From Mesostigma viride (Eukaryota; Streptophyta; Mesostigmatophyceae; Mesostigmatales; Mesostigmataceae), in the NCBI GenBank assembly GCA_009746045.1, contig RPFO01000412.1, forward strand, positions 963,437 to 1,027,436: a stretch of 64,000 nt of DNA. Reading direction: 5' to 3'. The position numbers and the translations under genes were made by a program. Every line of letters starts with the position of its first letter. The first letter of the stretch is position 1. This document shows positions 1 to 12,495 of the stretch, in pieces. Below the pieces are notes generated by a model that ran no database searches, was not told the DNA's origin, and saw nothing but the letters and a program-made list of their open reading frames with translations.

Positions 1-1897
1 ATTCCACTCGTCAGGGCTAGGGGAGGGGGGCCGGGAACAGGTCGCGGCCACCGATGATGGTACAGTACTTGACAGTCCACCATCCACTCGTCAGGGCTAG
101 GGGAGGGGGGCCGGGAACAGGTCGCGGCCACCGATGATGGTACAGTACTTGACAGTCCACCATCCACTCGTCAGGGCTAGGGGAGGGGGGCCGGGAACGG
201 TGTCGCCGCCACCGATGATGGTACAGTACTTGACAGTCCACCATCCACTCGTCAGGGCTAGGGGAGGGGGGCCGGGAACGGTGTCGCCGCCACCGATGAT
301 GGTACAGTACTTGACAGTCCACCATCCACTCGTCAGGGCTAGGGGAGGGGGGCCGGGAACGGTGTCGCCGCCACCGATGATGGTACAATAATAATGGACA
401 GTCCACCATCCACTCGTCAGGGCTAGGGGAGGGGGCCGGGAACGGGTCGCGGCCACCGATGATGGTACAGTACTTGACAGTCCACCATCCACTCGTCAGG
501 GCTAGGGGAGGGGGCCGGGAACGGTGTCGCCGCCACCGATGATGGTACAATAATAATGGACAGTCCACCATCCACTCGTCAGGGCTAGGGGAGGGGGCCG
601 GGAACGGGTCGCGGCCACCGATGATGGTACAGTACTTGACAGTCCACCATCCACTCGTCAGGGCTAGGGGAGGGGGGCCGGGAACGGGTCGCGGCCACCG
701 ATGATGGTACAGTACTTGACAGTCCACCATCCACTCGTCAGGGCTAGGGGAGGGGGGCTGGGAACGGTGTCGCGGCCACCGATGATGGTACAGTACTTGA
801 CAGTCCACCATCCACTCGTCAGGGCTAGGGGAGGGGGGCCGGGAACGGTGTCGCCGCCACCGATGATGGTACAGTACTTGACAGTCCACCATCCACTCGT
901 CAGGGCTAGGGGAGGGGGGCCGGGAACGGTGTCGCCGCCACCGATGATGGTACAATAATAATGGACAGTCCACCATCCACTCGTCAGGGCTAGGGGAGGG
1001 GGGCCGGGAACGGGTCGCGGCCACCGATGATGGTACAGTACTTGACAGTCCACCATCCACTCGTCAGGGCTAGGGGAGGGGGGCCGGGAACGGTGTCGCC
1101 GCCACCGATGATGGTACAATAATAATGGACAGTCCACCATCCACTCGTCAGGGCTAGGGGAGGGGGGCCGGGAACGGGTCGCGGCCACCGATGATGGTAC
1201 AGTACTTGACAGTCCACCATCCACTCGTCAGGGCTAGGGGAGGGGGGCCGGGAACAGGTCGCGGCCACCGATGATGGTACAGTACTTGACAGTCCACCAT
1301 CCACTCGTCAGGGCTAGGGGAGGGGGGCTGGGAACGGTGTCGCGGCCACCGATGATGGTACAGTACTTGACAGTCCACCATCCACTCGTCAGGGCTAGGG
1401 GAGGGGGGCCGGGAACGGTGTCGCCGCCACCGATGATGGTACAGTACTTGACAGTCCACCATCCACTCGTCAGGGCTAGGGGAGGGGGCCGGGAACGGTG
1501 TCGCCGCCACCGATGATGGTACAATAATAATGGACAGTCCACCATCCACTCGTCAGGGCTAGGGGAGGGGGGCCGGGAACGGGTCGCGGCCACCGATGAT
1601 GGTACAGTACTTGACAGTCCACCATCCACTCGTCAGGGCTAGGGGAGGGGGGCCGGGAACGGTGTCGCCGCCACCGATGATGGTACAATAATAATGGACA
1701 GTCCACCATCCACTCGTCAGGGCTAGGGGAGGGGGGCCGGGAACGGGTCGCGGCCACCGATGATGGTACAGTACTTGACAGTCCACCATCCACTCGTCAG
1801 GGCTAGGGGAGGGGGGCCGGGAACAGGTCGCGGCCACCGATGATGGTACAGTACTTGACAGTCCACCATCCACTCGTCAGGGCTAGGGGAGGGGGGG
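1..1897. repeat. 80-bp minisatellite array, about 24 copies
   Basis: A unit of about 80 bp containing CCATCCACTCGTCAGGGCTA repeats head to tail from the left edge and ends near 1897. Three variable positions recur in mixed combinations. One is GTACAGTACTTG or GTACAATAATAATGG. The second is a GGGTCGCGG, AGGTCGCGG or GGTGTCGCCG module. The third is the length of the G run. The array may continue to the left of the window. Long open frames on both strands here are by-products of the repeat and show no protein family. Confidence 0.95.
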
Positions 1898-3339
1898 ACC
1901 ATGAGAATGAGTGGATGGGGGTGAAGGGGGCTGGGGAGGAGGAGGGGGGGGGGGCTTAAAAAGCTGGGTGTGCATGGTTGTGGCGCATTATAAATCGTAT
2001 CCTGCGGCGGTTAGCAGATGTGCATATCATGGCCTGCGCTGGTTGTCTCCTTGACATCATGCAGCGCGTCATGTTTGGCGCACGGTGTTTGCATTTAATG
2101 CCACAAAAAGAGGAATGCTGCCAACGTGATGGTGCCAGGGCTTGAATATAACAAAGGCATTTTGTGTTCCCTTTTTGCTGCGGGAACTGCAGGTGTGGGG
2201 TCCCAGGAATGGTCCGTACGAATTTCGAGCAAAGCGATGAGGTCAAGGGCCAATGGATGAATGATGATGGTGGTGAACCGTGCGGACGTAACAATCAGTT
2301 ACAACTACAGCTGTATCATGCTCATCAGCCAGCGACTGCCATTTGACGTGTTGCGTGCACATAAGCTGCCCGCGCTTGATTTTCTTTGCTCTCATGGCCT
2401 GAGGACATCTCGTCCTCTCTGCTGCGGCGGCAGAGTGACCATTACGAAAGTCAGGGAAGGCATGCTGGCCTGATGATGTGGCGCAGCCCATGTTGGCGCA
2501 GCCCCGAGGTCCAGTGGCCATATGCAGGGATTGACTTGGTGATTGAAAGGCAGGGTTATACTTCCCCGCTCAACTGGTTGGATTCCAAAGTATAGGCCTT
2601 CCCTGCCCATGGAGCTGCGCTGCGTGTCCTGCATTGAGTACACGTAGGAGATATCAGCATGCCCATGCCCTGCATGATGGATCTGACTCTTGATCCTTGC
2701 ATATATCATTTTTCTGTTGATGTCCACACTTGTCAACTTGAAGCTGCACAGCTGGACGTACATTTCTCATACAGTTTCTGCGCACAGCAGGTTCTGAGCC
2801 CAGCCAGCATATCACTCCCCTTAGTTAACTAATGAACCACATGCTTCCAGTGCAAAGCCAGTAATGAAGCATCAAATCTTCATGAAATGGAGGTGGGATC
2901 GGTGCAGATGGGATGAGCTTTGATGTTGAGGTCTATATACCCTGGCAGTTTCTAGCTAGCCTGAAGCATGATAGTGATGCATTTGGTAACTTTAACTACT
3001 GACTAGAAGACCTTGATTATAAGTGAGACAACTAGATCCCTGGACGCATGGCGATCCAACGCCGTGGAAGGACTAAGGTAGTTGTCGATGAGAGGGAAGA
3101 CGCGAAGACCGCGGGAGCCGCGTGGCTATCTGTAGAAAGCTAGATCGACCTGCATGGAGGGAGACAGATGGTAACAAACCAAAAAGGTTAATAGAAAAAA
3201 ACACAGCTATAAGAAGGTGAAAGAGAACACACACACAGGAATAGTTGTCTCACTTAACACACGAAGGGGAAAAAGTAAGAAAGTATAATTTAAAAAAAGG
3301 AAAGGGAAAAAAGAAAGATAGATAGATATCAGATAATAA
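1898..3339. other. No recognisable gene
   Basis: After a G-rich junction (1898-1955) the sequence is unique and of mixed composition. Only short unsupported frames are present and none resembles a known family. I see no RNA gene and no clear transposon end. Confidence 0.5.
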
Positions 3340-5011
<1,672 letters not shown>

Positions 5012-5045
5012 ATAGATAGATAGAAAAGAGAGGGGGGTAAGGTGG

Positions 5046-5781
5046 AGGATCAGCTGCTGGCCGACCTCATGATCCCAGCTCAGTTCGAAAACAGCGCAAT
5101 ATTCCTCCCTATCTTTATTCTGATTTGGCACGCCGCAAAGGTGAAAACCATTTGCGTTCAGTGCCGGTACGTCCGCGGAAAACGCGGAAAAACGCGATCT
5201 GCAAATGAATCCAGGCCGGAATCGAACTGGGGACCTCTCGCACCAATTTTGCTCACTATAGGACGGATGTCTCCGGATCCTAGGGCATCGCCAACTGACA
5301 CCTACAGTCATCCGCAAAAGTTCTCCTTTCCGGGGAGTGATGCAAGCCTTTCGGATTTGGTACTAGTAGATAAATCATTCGAGATCTGTGTGTAGGAGTA
5401 CTACACACGTGTCTGCACTCGAGACTTGTTCAGTCTCGAACCGTGAGACGGGCTGAACACGGCTGGAACCTTCTTGAGAAGGGAGCGTAGCCGGTACTAT
5501 CGAAATCAGCCAAGCGTATATTCTGATTTGGCACGCCGCAAAGGCTCCCTATCTTTATAGCTTGGACTGCTGTGCAGAACAAGAAGAGGGGGCAGACCAC
5601 TGTCCCTAGGCCCACACGCCAGGCCCCGCACCCCCCCCCCCAGGAGGAAGGGGCGCTTTGCTGAGTAGAGTGGCTAGCTAGGATTTTTGTCGATTAGTTT
5701 AGAGTTAGCTTAGTTAGGTTCGCGCGGCTTCGCCCACCCCCATCCATCAGCAAGGGAATACGTGCTACATGATTTCCTTTA
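5046..5781 (+). pseudogene. Family A LINE 3' fragment, interrupted
   Basis: The pieces 5046-5118 and 5559-5781 are homologous to the ORF2 C-terminus and 3' UTR of family A (compare 9676-9975, with CCCAGCCCAGTTTGAG and AAGGCGTTTTGATGAGTAG). They are separated by a 426-bp insertion. The right part ends in the family A terminal motif (GTGCTACATGATTTCC), where a family B copy begins. It is 5' truncated and non-coding. Confidence 0.75.
5105..5558. mobile_element. 426-bp SINE-like insertion with 14-bp target duplication
   Basis: The insertion occupies 5119-5544. It is flanked by exact copies of CTCCCTATCTTTAT at 5105-5118 and 5545-5558. Both ends of the insert carry the same 23-bp direct repeat starting TCTGATTTGGCACGCC (5119-5141 and 5522-5544). 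The minus strand contains GAGGTCCCCAGTTCGATTCC near 5220-5240, a good match to a tRNA T-arm or pol III B box. An A-box-like CTATAGTGAGCAAAATTGG lies about 25 bases upstream of it, with no anticodon arm between. About 215 bp are shared with 49592-49826. The long duplication points to LINE-machinery insertion; the terminal direct repeats are unusual for a SINE. Confidence 0.7.
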
Positions 5782-6396
5782 GGCACAGGCGCCTGGACTG
5801 GGCCTAGCCGGGCACCTGGCCCGCACAGATCAGGTAGACACATCAGATAGACTAGCTGGCACCAAGCCCGCCCAGCCTGGGCGATATGTCCTCACCTGGC
5901 GTGCCCCAGGCCGCGCGCGGCAGGGCCGCCACCCGTGGACTTTTCGTGATAGACTCGGCATGGACATGTGCTACACTAGACATATGACGGGCTCACACCC
6001 GGGCAGCCTCCTGGTTTGTCTGTAATATGGAGGCAGATGGTGCGCAAGGATAGATGGCATGCAAGAAGTAGTGGTGAACGAGACCACCCCCAAGTCTGTG
6101 GGGGCTCCGCGTGTGACCGCATATGGCATTCATAGCGATTCAGGCCGCGGTGCCCACAACCCTGTAACTAGGACCTAGATGAATTAAATTAAATTAAAAT
6201 ATGACTCCGTTGGGAGATCATGTAGCACATATTCCCGTGGATGGATTAATTAATTTATTTATTTATACTGACACGTGGATGGATGGAGGGGGGAAAAAGC
6301 CGCGAAACCTAGATAGCTTACACCATCCATTCCATTCCATGTATGTTCCCGGTCCCACGGCTGAGGACTTATGCTCATGTGACGCAGTCACGTGTC
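5782..6396 (+). pseudogene. Family B LINE 3' fragment with nested family A tail
   Basis: The segments 5782-6180 and 6307-6396 match, in the opposite orientation, the family B copy at 9138-9632. They cover the end of an ORF2 C-terminus and a 3' UTR ending in CTTATGCTCATGTGACGCAG. The interruption at 6181-6306 is a minus-strand, 5'-truncated family A tail (CTCCGTTGGGAGATCATGTA) flanked by ACCTAGAT at 6173-6180 and 6307-6314. Confidence 0.75.
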
Positions 6397-6826
6397 TATT
6401 AATTCCTTAATTCCTTAATTCCTTAATTCCTTAATTCCTTAATTCCTTAATTCCTTAATTCCTTAATTCCTTAATTCCTTAATTCCTTAATTAATTAATT
6501 CATTCATTCATTCATTCATTCATTCATTCATTCATTCATTCATTCATTCATTCATTCATTCATTCATTCATTCATTCATTCATTCATTCATTCATTCATT
6601 CATTCATTCATTCATTCATTCATTCATTCATTCATTCATTCATTCATTCATTCATTCATTCATTCATTCATTCATTCATTCATTCATTCATTCATTCATT
6701 CATTCATTCATTCATTCATTCATTCATTCATTCATTCATTCATTCATTCATTCATTCATTCATTCATTCATTCATTCATTCATTCATTCATTCATTCATT
6801 CATTCATTCATTCATTCATTCATTCA
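6397..6826. repeat. (TTAATTCC)n then (ATTC)n arrays
   Basis: These start exactly where the family B LINE ends in its T/A-rich tail. About 11 units of an 8-bp TTAATTCC repeat are followed by about 330 bp of nearly pure ATTC. The order LINE end, 8-bp unit, 4-bp unit suggests the arrays grew from the retrotransposon tail. Confidence 0.95.
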
Positions 6827-7094
6827 TTTTAATTAATTCATAAATGATTTCCCAATGGAGTCATGTTATAAGTCGATTCGATCAATTTAACGCTAAGACT
6901 GACTACTGGGATGACCTAGACGGTGGGGCCAAAAACATCTTGCTTGATCAGGGTGTGTGTTTCGAGCGGCTAGCTGGCCATGCAGGAGTGTCTAGTGGTG
7001 AGCACCATTGCTGCGATCGCTCTCCCACCATTTACGAGGAAATACCCGCAAATGGAAAACCACTGAAAAGGTCTAACTAGTCAGTCATTACATT
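6827..7094. other. Short unassigned spacer
   Basis: GATTTCCCAATGGAGTCATG at 6844-6863 resembles the family A 3' terminal motif. The remaining bases up to 7094 show nothing recognisable. A 78-residue open frame here has no family signature. Confidence 0.4.
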
Positions 7095-7710
7095 AAAAAA
7101 TTGAATTATAACATGCCTCCGTGGGGAGATCATGTAGCACATATTCCTTGATGGATGGGTGGAGTGGAGGAAGCCGCGTAATCGAACTAACCTAACTCTA
7201 AGCTATATCTAGTAGTCTAGAAAATCCTAACTACAGTACTCATCAAAACGCCTCCTCCTCTTGGGGGGAGGTGGCTTGCCCACAGGGGCTGGCGTGTGAG
7301 CCGGCTTGACAATCTTCTTCCACCGCGTCTTGTTCTCGGCATGGCAGTCCAAAGAAAGGGAGAGAGAGTGGATGCGGTGTTCAAACTGGGCTGGGACCAC
7401 TAGGTCGGCCAGCAACATCTGGGTGTAGTTGGTGGCATGTTTCCCTACCCTGATTGGAATGTCCTTGGGGCCAGGCCAGGTCAAAATTTTTCGCCCTGGC
7501 TGGCCAAGCCGCTGGGGGCCGGCGGCCAGACCAAGGGCGGTGTCGACCTGGCTGGTGCAAGCAAGATGTCCTACAAATGCTATCCTACGCTGCCTAATCT
7601 CGTCCAAAATACGAGGCATACCCTGATACCAAGACTCTAATGACCTACGCTTGGAAAACCCTACGTCCAGTGACCTGTCGGAGCATCCTGTAAAACGTGC
7701 CGTCTAAAGC
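7095..7710 (-). pseudogene. Family A LINE ORF2 C-terminus and 3' end
   Basis: On the minus strand, 7227-7619 encodes the C-terminal tail of a LINE ORF2. It contains IRQRRIAFVGHLACTSQVD, a pattern found after the RT domain in many LINEs, and ends in a basic run (PPPPKRRRRFDE). Upstream codons (7620-7700) match the other family A copies, with a frameshift near 7650. The 3' end near 7110 carries the family terminal motif CTCCCCACGGAGGCATGTTA. The copy is 5' truncated and inactive. Confidence 0.75.
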
Positions 7711-8129
7711 TTAGCTGCCAGTCACGTGGCCCCCCCGCGGGACTGCGACCAGCTCAGCCTGGCCGGCAGCCCGGCACCCCCTGACGTGGGCCGGGCCCCG
7801 TGATGTTAGACGCCGCAAGGCCCGCACGTACCTTCAAAGAACAGCTAGTAGAGGACATGGGGGGCCTAGGCCTCTCCGTGATTTGGAAGAACTTCTTAGA
7901 TGATGGACAAGGCCAAGTGGGCCCAGGTCGTAATAGAGGACAACGAGCCCCTCCCTGTGGGGAAGCGCCCGCGTGTGCAAATCCGCGGGCGGCACGCCAG
8001 ACAGCTCCCCTAGGGTAGCATGATGCTGCTTAGATAATAGATGTTGTAGTTAGTGATCAATGCTAGTAGATAGATGTTGTAGGTAGATTAGACCGGTAGG
8101 ACTGTTTGCACCCACCCATCCATCCATCT
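7711..8129 (+). pseudogene. Third LINE family (C) C-terminal fragment
   Basis: The frame 7800-7910 reads TFKEQLVEDMGGLGLSVIWK. After a one-base shift it continues KAKWAQVVIEDNEPLPVGK to a stop near 8015. The layout matches the C-termini of families A and B (for family B, SVIWRQMVRKDRWQVVMKE). It is therefore probably the 3' end of a related LINE. The 3' UTR ends in repeated CCATC before the next element. The family assignment is inferred from this pattern. Confidence 0.5.
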
Positions 8130-9985
8130 TTGTTGACTATATCAAGGCCTTTGACACGGTTCTCTGGGACTCAGGCTCTATGGGCCATCCTAGCTCTGGA
8201 TCGGGTACCACCTGCGTTTATTGCTGCCATTCGCCGACTGTATGAGGGCTCACAGGCAGTAGTGCGGACTGCGGAAGGCACCACCCCACCATTCCCCCTT
8301 CACCACGGGGTGTGGCAAGGTCGTGTCCTGTCCCCATACCTGTTCATTATTGTCGTGGATCACGTCATGCGCGCTTTACTGCTCTTAAGCTGGGTCTCGA
8401 GCCAGGCTTGGACATCCTTAACGTGAAAGAGCACGGCGGGGTTAGACCTGGTTACCGCCTTGCCGACCTGATTTATGCGGATGACACCACCCTCATCGAG
8501 AGCCCCGAGGAGCACATTCAGACCTGGCTGGACTGCCTGCGGGGCCTGGAGGCGCGGGCGGTGGGGTTGGAGATTAGTGTCAAAACCGAGGCGATGGTGA
8601 TTGGGGCCTCCAGTAAACCACCGCTGCCGCGCCTGCTCGACGGGACGGAGGTCCCATTCCGCGACCGCTTCAAGCTGTTGGGGAGCTGGCTTCCTGACAC
8701 TGCCGACGATGTGGACACCCGCATCGGCCTGTCCTGGGCCAAGCTCCGTTCGCTCAACACCTACTGGCGCTCGAAGGGCCTGGGCGAGCACCGCAAGCGC
8801 ATGCTCTTCAAGGTCCTCGTCCTCACGGTGCTCTCGTATGGCGCCGAGGCGTGGACACTCGATCACACCCAAACTGGCAGCTAGGCTAGACGGCACGGTT
8901 TACAGGATGCTCCGACAGGTCCTTAACGTAGGTTTTTCAGAGCGTCCGTCATCAGAGTCTTTGTATCATGGCATGCCTCGTATTTCGGACGAGATTAGGC
9001 ACCGTAGGATAGCATTTGCAGGACACCTTGCTCGCACCAGCCAGGTCGACACCGCCCTTGGTCTGGCCGGCCCCCAGCGGCTTGGCCAGCCAGGGCACCA
9101 CATTCTGACCTGGCCTGGCCCCGAGGGCACTCCCAAATTATTTAATTAATTAATTAATAGACACGTGACTGCGTCACGTGAGCATAAGTCCTCAGTGGGA
9201 GGGGAACATGGGATGGAATGGATGGTATAAGCTATCTAGGTCCTAGTTACAGGGGTGTGGGCACCGCGGCCCGAATCGCTATGAATGCCATACTTGGTCA
9301 CACGCGGAGCCCCCACAGGCTTGGGGGTGGTCTCCTTCATCACTACTTGCCATCTATCCTTGCGCACCATCTGCCTCCATATTACAGACAAACCAGGAGG
9401 CTGCCCGGGGGTGAGCCCGTCACGTATAGTGTAGCACATGTCCATGCCGAGTCTATCACGAAAAGTCCACGGGTGGCGGCCCTGCCGCGCGCGGCCGGGG
9501 GCACGCCAGGTGAGGACATATCGCCCAGGCTGGGCGGGCGTGGTGCCAGCTAGTCCAGCTGATGTATCTACCTGATCTGTGCGGGCCAGGTGCCCGGCTA
9601 GGCCCAGGCGCCTGTGCTTGACGATCCGGGGTAGGGCACTCCCAAAAGGGTAGGGAAACCTGTCACGAACTACACCCAGATGTTGCTGGACGACCTAGTG
9701 GTCCCAGCCCAGTTTGAGTACCGCATCCACTCTCTCTCCCGTCTTTGGACTGCCATGCAGGACAAGACGCGGTGGAAGAAGATTGTCAAGGCGCACACGC
9801 CCGACCCTGTGGGCAAGCCCCCTCCCCCCAAGCGGAGAAGGCGTTTTGATGAGTAGTGTAGTGAGGATTTTTTCTAGACTAGATAGCTTAGAGTTAGGAT
9901 AGTTCGATTACGCGGCTTCCTCCACCCCATCCATCATATGGAATATGTGCTACATGATCTCCCCACGGAGGCATGTTGAATTGAA
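8130..9985 (+). pseudogene. Family A LINE: RT domain to 3' end, interrupted
   Basis: The copy starts inside the RT domain with FVDYIKAFDTV (RT motif with the first catalytic Asp). HHGVWQGRVLSPYLFIIVVD follows, and then LIYADDTTLIE near 8470-8490, the YADD active-site box. The RT thumb and the HRRIAFAGHLARTSQVD tail follow. The frame shifts at least twice (near 8390 and 8870) and is split by the family B insertion at 9138-9632. The 3' part resumes at 9647 and ends near 9975 with the family A terminal motif. Such proteins reverse-transcribe their own RNA at a nicked target. This copy is dead. Confidence 0.8.
9124..9646 (-). mobile_element. 5'-truncated family B LINE insertion, 14-bp target duplication
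   Basis: The insert at 9138-9632 lies between exact copies of AGGGCACTCCCAAA (9124-9137 and 9633-9646). On the minus strand it encodes the ORF2 C-terminus (SVIWRQMVRKDRWQVVMKE, stop near 9236). Its 3' UTR ends in the hairpin CACGTGACGCAGTCACGTG and a TTAATTAA tail. It interrupts the family A copy, so it is the younger insertion. Confidence 0.85.
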
Positions 9986-10240
9986 TTGCATTGAATTGTA
10001 ACATAACTCCGTTGGGAGTATATGTAGCACATAGCCCAGAGAAGGGGCATATGGCCTATCATACATTCTAAGCTACTTCCTGCAAGGGTGGGAATGTAAA
10101 CAACACTTGCTCTAGGTGCACTAGGGCACCTGCACCACCCAGAGTGCGGAGGCATGTTATAATTCATTTAATTTAATTTTAATCCATCCATCGGGGTTAA
10201 TGCTCCGTGACTCCCCAACCGGAGCACGAGTCTAATTAAT
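9986..10240. repeat. Cluster of LINE 3' ends
   Basis: Three retrotransposon tails lie side by side. A minus-strand 3' UTR of the ORF1-only element spans about 10000-10135, with CTCCGTTGGGAGTATATGTA at its terminus. A short plus-strand GGAGGCATGTTATAATTC tail lies at about 10145-10175. A tail of another type at about 10200-10240 has a GCTCCGTGACTCC...CCGGAGCAC stem followed by TTAATTAA. Nothing here codes. Confidence 0.6.
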
Positions 10241-11012
10241 TAATTAATCAGCTGCCAGTGTTTCCGTGAGTGTCCACGCCTCGGCGCCATACGTGAGCAC
10301 CATGAGGACGAGGACCTTGAAGAGCATGCGCTTGTGGTGCTTGCCCAGGCCCTTCGAGCGCCAGTATGTGTTGAGCAAACGGAGCCTGGCCCAGGACAGG
10401 CCGATGCGGATGTCCACATCGTCGGTGGTGTCACGGAGCATGCTCCCCAACAGTTTGAAGCGATCACGGAACGGAACCTCCGTCCCGTCGAGCAGGCGCG
10501 GCAGCGGTAGGCTACTGGAGGCCCCAATCACCATCGCCTCAGTTTTGACACTAATCTCCAACCCCACCGCCCTCGCCTCCAGGCCCAGTGCAGTCCAGCC
10601 AGGTCTGAATGTGCTCGGGGCGCGCGATGAGGGTGGTGTCGTCCGCATAAATCAGGTCGGCCAGCTAGGCGGTAGCCAGTGCTAACCCCGCCGTGCGATC
10701 GCGCTCGCTAATTAAGGATGTCCAAGCCGGGCTCGAACCCCTTAAGAGCAGTAAAGCGCGCAGGTGCCCGGCGCATGACGTGATCCACGACAATAATGAA
10801 CAGGTATGGGGACAGGACACAACCTTGCCACACCCCGTGGTGAAGGGGGAATGGTGGGGTGGTGCCTTCCGCAGTCCGCACTACTGCCTGTGAGCCCTCA
10901 TACAGGCGACGAATGGCAGCAATAAACGCTGGTGGCACCCGATCCAGAGCTGGGATGGCCCAAAGAGCCTCCCATGCAGAGGACCGTGTCAAAGGCCTTG
11001 ATAAGGATAGCT
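10241..11012 (-). pseudogene. Family A LINE RT-domain fragment
   Basis: The minus strand runs from KAFDT at about 11000, through HHGVWQGCVLSPYLFIIVVD (about 10780-10840) and a disrupted YADD region near 10640, to YGAEAWTL near 10260. It corresponds closely to 8140-8870. It is truncated at both ends and frame-shifted, so it is a dead copy. Confidence 0.8.
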
Positions 11013-12276
11013 ATATTATGGGATCTAGAAGGCCTAGTGTTGAGGGGGGAAAGATAATTTATATACTTGTGCCCGACCCGCTGGGAGAATCACGGCCGGG
11101 TACAAACTACAGGTACTTTCCATCCATGCATTGATCGATACACAAGATCGAGGAAAAAAGCTGGCATATGGGGACTTCTGCTTATCAGTCCTCATGTGCA
11201 TGCACGCAAGTAGGTAGCTACCTAGATAACATGATGATCAGTACGTTTGCCTTTATCAAAGGAACTATTCTCTATCGATATTAAACATCAACAAGACCAC
11301 TTCCGCAAGGGGTGCGCGCACCGTGCACGTGAAATTTATGACCTTCCCCGTTGCGGCGCGAATTTTTTGGCGCAAAAAAATTCGGGCATGTCCCGTCCCC
11401 TTCATCAACAAGAAAATACCTCCTCTCCCATGCGCCCAGCGTCCCAAGTAATGATGCCGCCTTTTCCCTTTATTTGCCAAAGAAAAACGGATTAAACAAT
11501 CCAGCGCCTCTGCTGCCCATCCGCCCATTCTGAGGACAGTGTCCATTACGAAAAGATAGATTCCCTCTCAGTGGTCACGCATGTTATGCAAATTCCTCAA
11601 AGCCGCGCAAAATGAATTGGATTGCAAGTGCCCACCACGTCAAGTATTGATAATTCCCCCGGTAAATATCCTGACGTCATGTGCATCTCTACTAGTGTAA
11701 CTTGTAGTCTTGGCCAAGAGAGGCCGCGTGCCGGCAGGTGATCATGACAAAGCCGGGCACCGAAAAAAAATGCATTAGGGTGCTCGCTAAATTATGTTAC
11801 ATAGCCTACGTTTTCTTTCAGGCAAGCAAGTATTTGGTTACCAAAATGTTCAAGCATAGGCTACGAAGTCCGCAACGTAACAGCCGGCTACCTGTGCGTA
11901 AGACAGTAAACTTATCATAAGCCGACCGAGTCCTGTACTTACAAATGCCTGCCGAGATGCCTACTATGCGGGTTCGGCCGGAAGCAAAACTCATGATCAA
12001 AAGGTGCCTGGCTGCCCTTAGTGGATGCACACATGCACGACATTGCCTCACACGCCAGGCACACGCACGAAATTGAAAGATATCCATCGGCACGACGAGA
12101 TCACGGGCACCGATCACGTGTCGTAAAGCCCGAACGTCCAGGCCCTTGGAGTCTACTCCAATAACTGCCAAAACCTACACGATATCTACCTACGTTAAAG
12201 ACCATATTTTTGTTGAGCGATCATCTATGGTTATTAATTAACGCCACTAATAAACTAACATACGTACAAAAGTACC
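11013..12276. other. No recognisable gene
   Basis: This is A/T-richer unique sequence with only short frames. I see no conserved protein, RNA gene or repeat. Confidence 0.5.
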
Positions 12277-12285
12277 TCTCGCCTT

Positions 12286-12495
12286 GGAAGCGCATAATTT
12301 GGCTCTGATGACACAAACTCTAGTGCGGGGGTGAGTGCGGGGTTCCGGGACACCACCGCACTAAGTCCGACGCGCCTGCCCAGGCCACGCCGCGCCGGAC
12401 CGGCACACGAGTTACGCGGGAAAAAAGGGCCTGCCGCGCCAATTACTGTAGGACTTGGCTAATTTCTTTGTTGACTACAAGCGCAGTCAAGGATG
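12286..12495 (+). repeat. Left terminal inverted repeat of the MULE-like element
   Basis: This is the 210-bp partner of 20704-20913. The inner boundary is at CAGTCAAGGATG, after which the two ends diverge. It contains a GC-rich core (about 12345-12420). Confidence 0.9.

Noticed and set aside
1-1897. CRISPR-like array of regularly spaced repeats
   Set aside because: There are no unique spacers: the whole 80-bp unit repeats, and the context is eukaryotic.
5180-5300. Functional tRNA gene on the minus strand
   Set aside because: The T-arm and D-arm resemblance is partial, there is no anticodon stem, and the sequence recurs as part of a mobile repeat.
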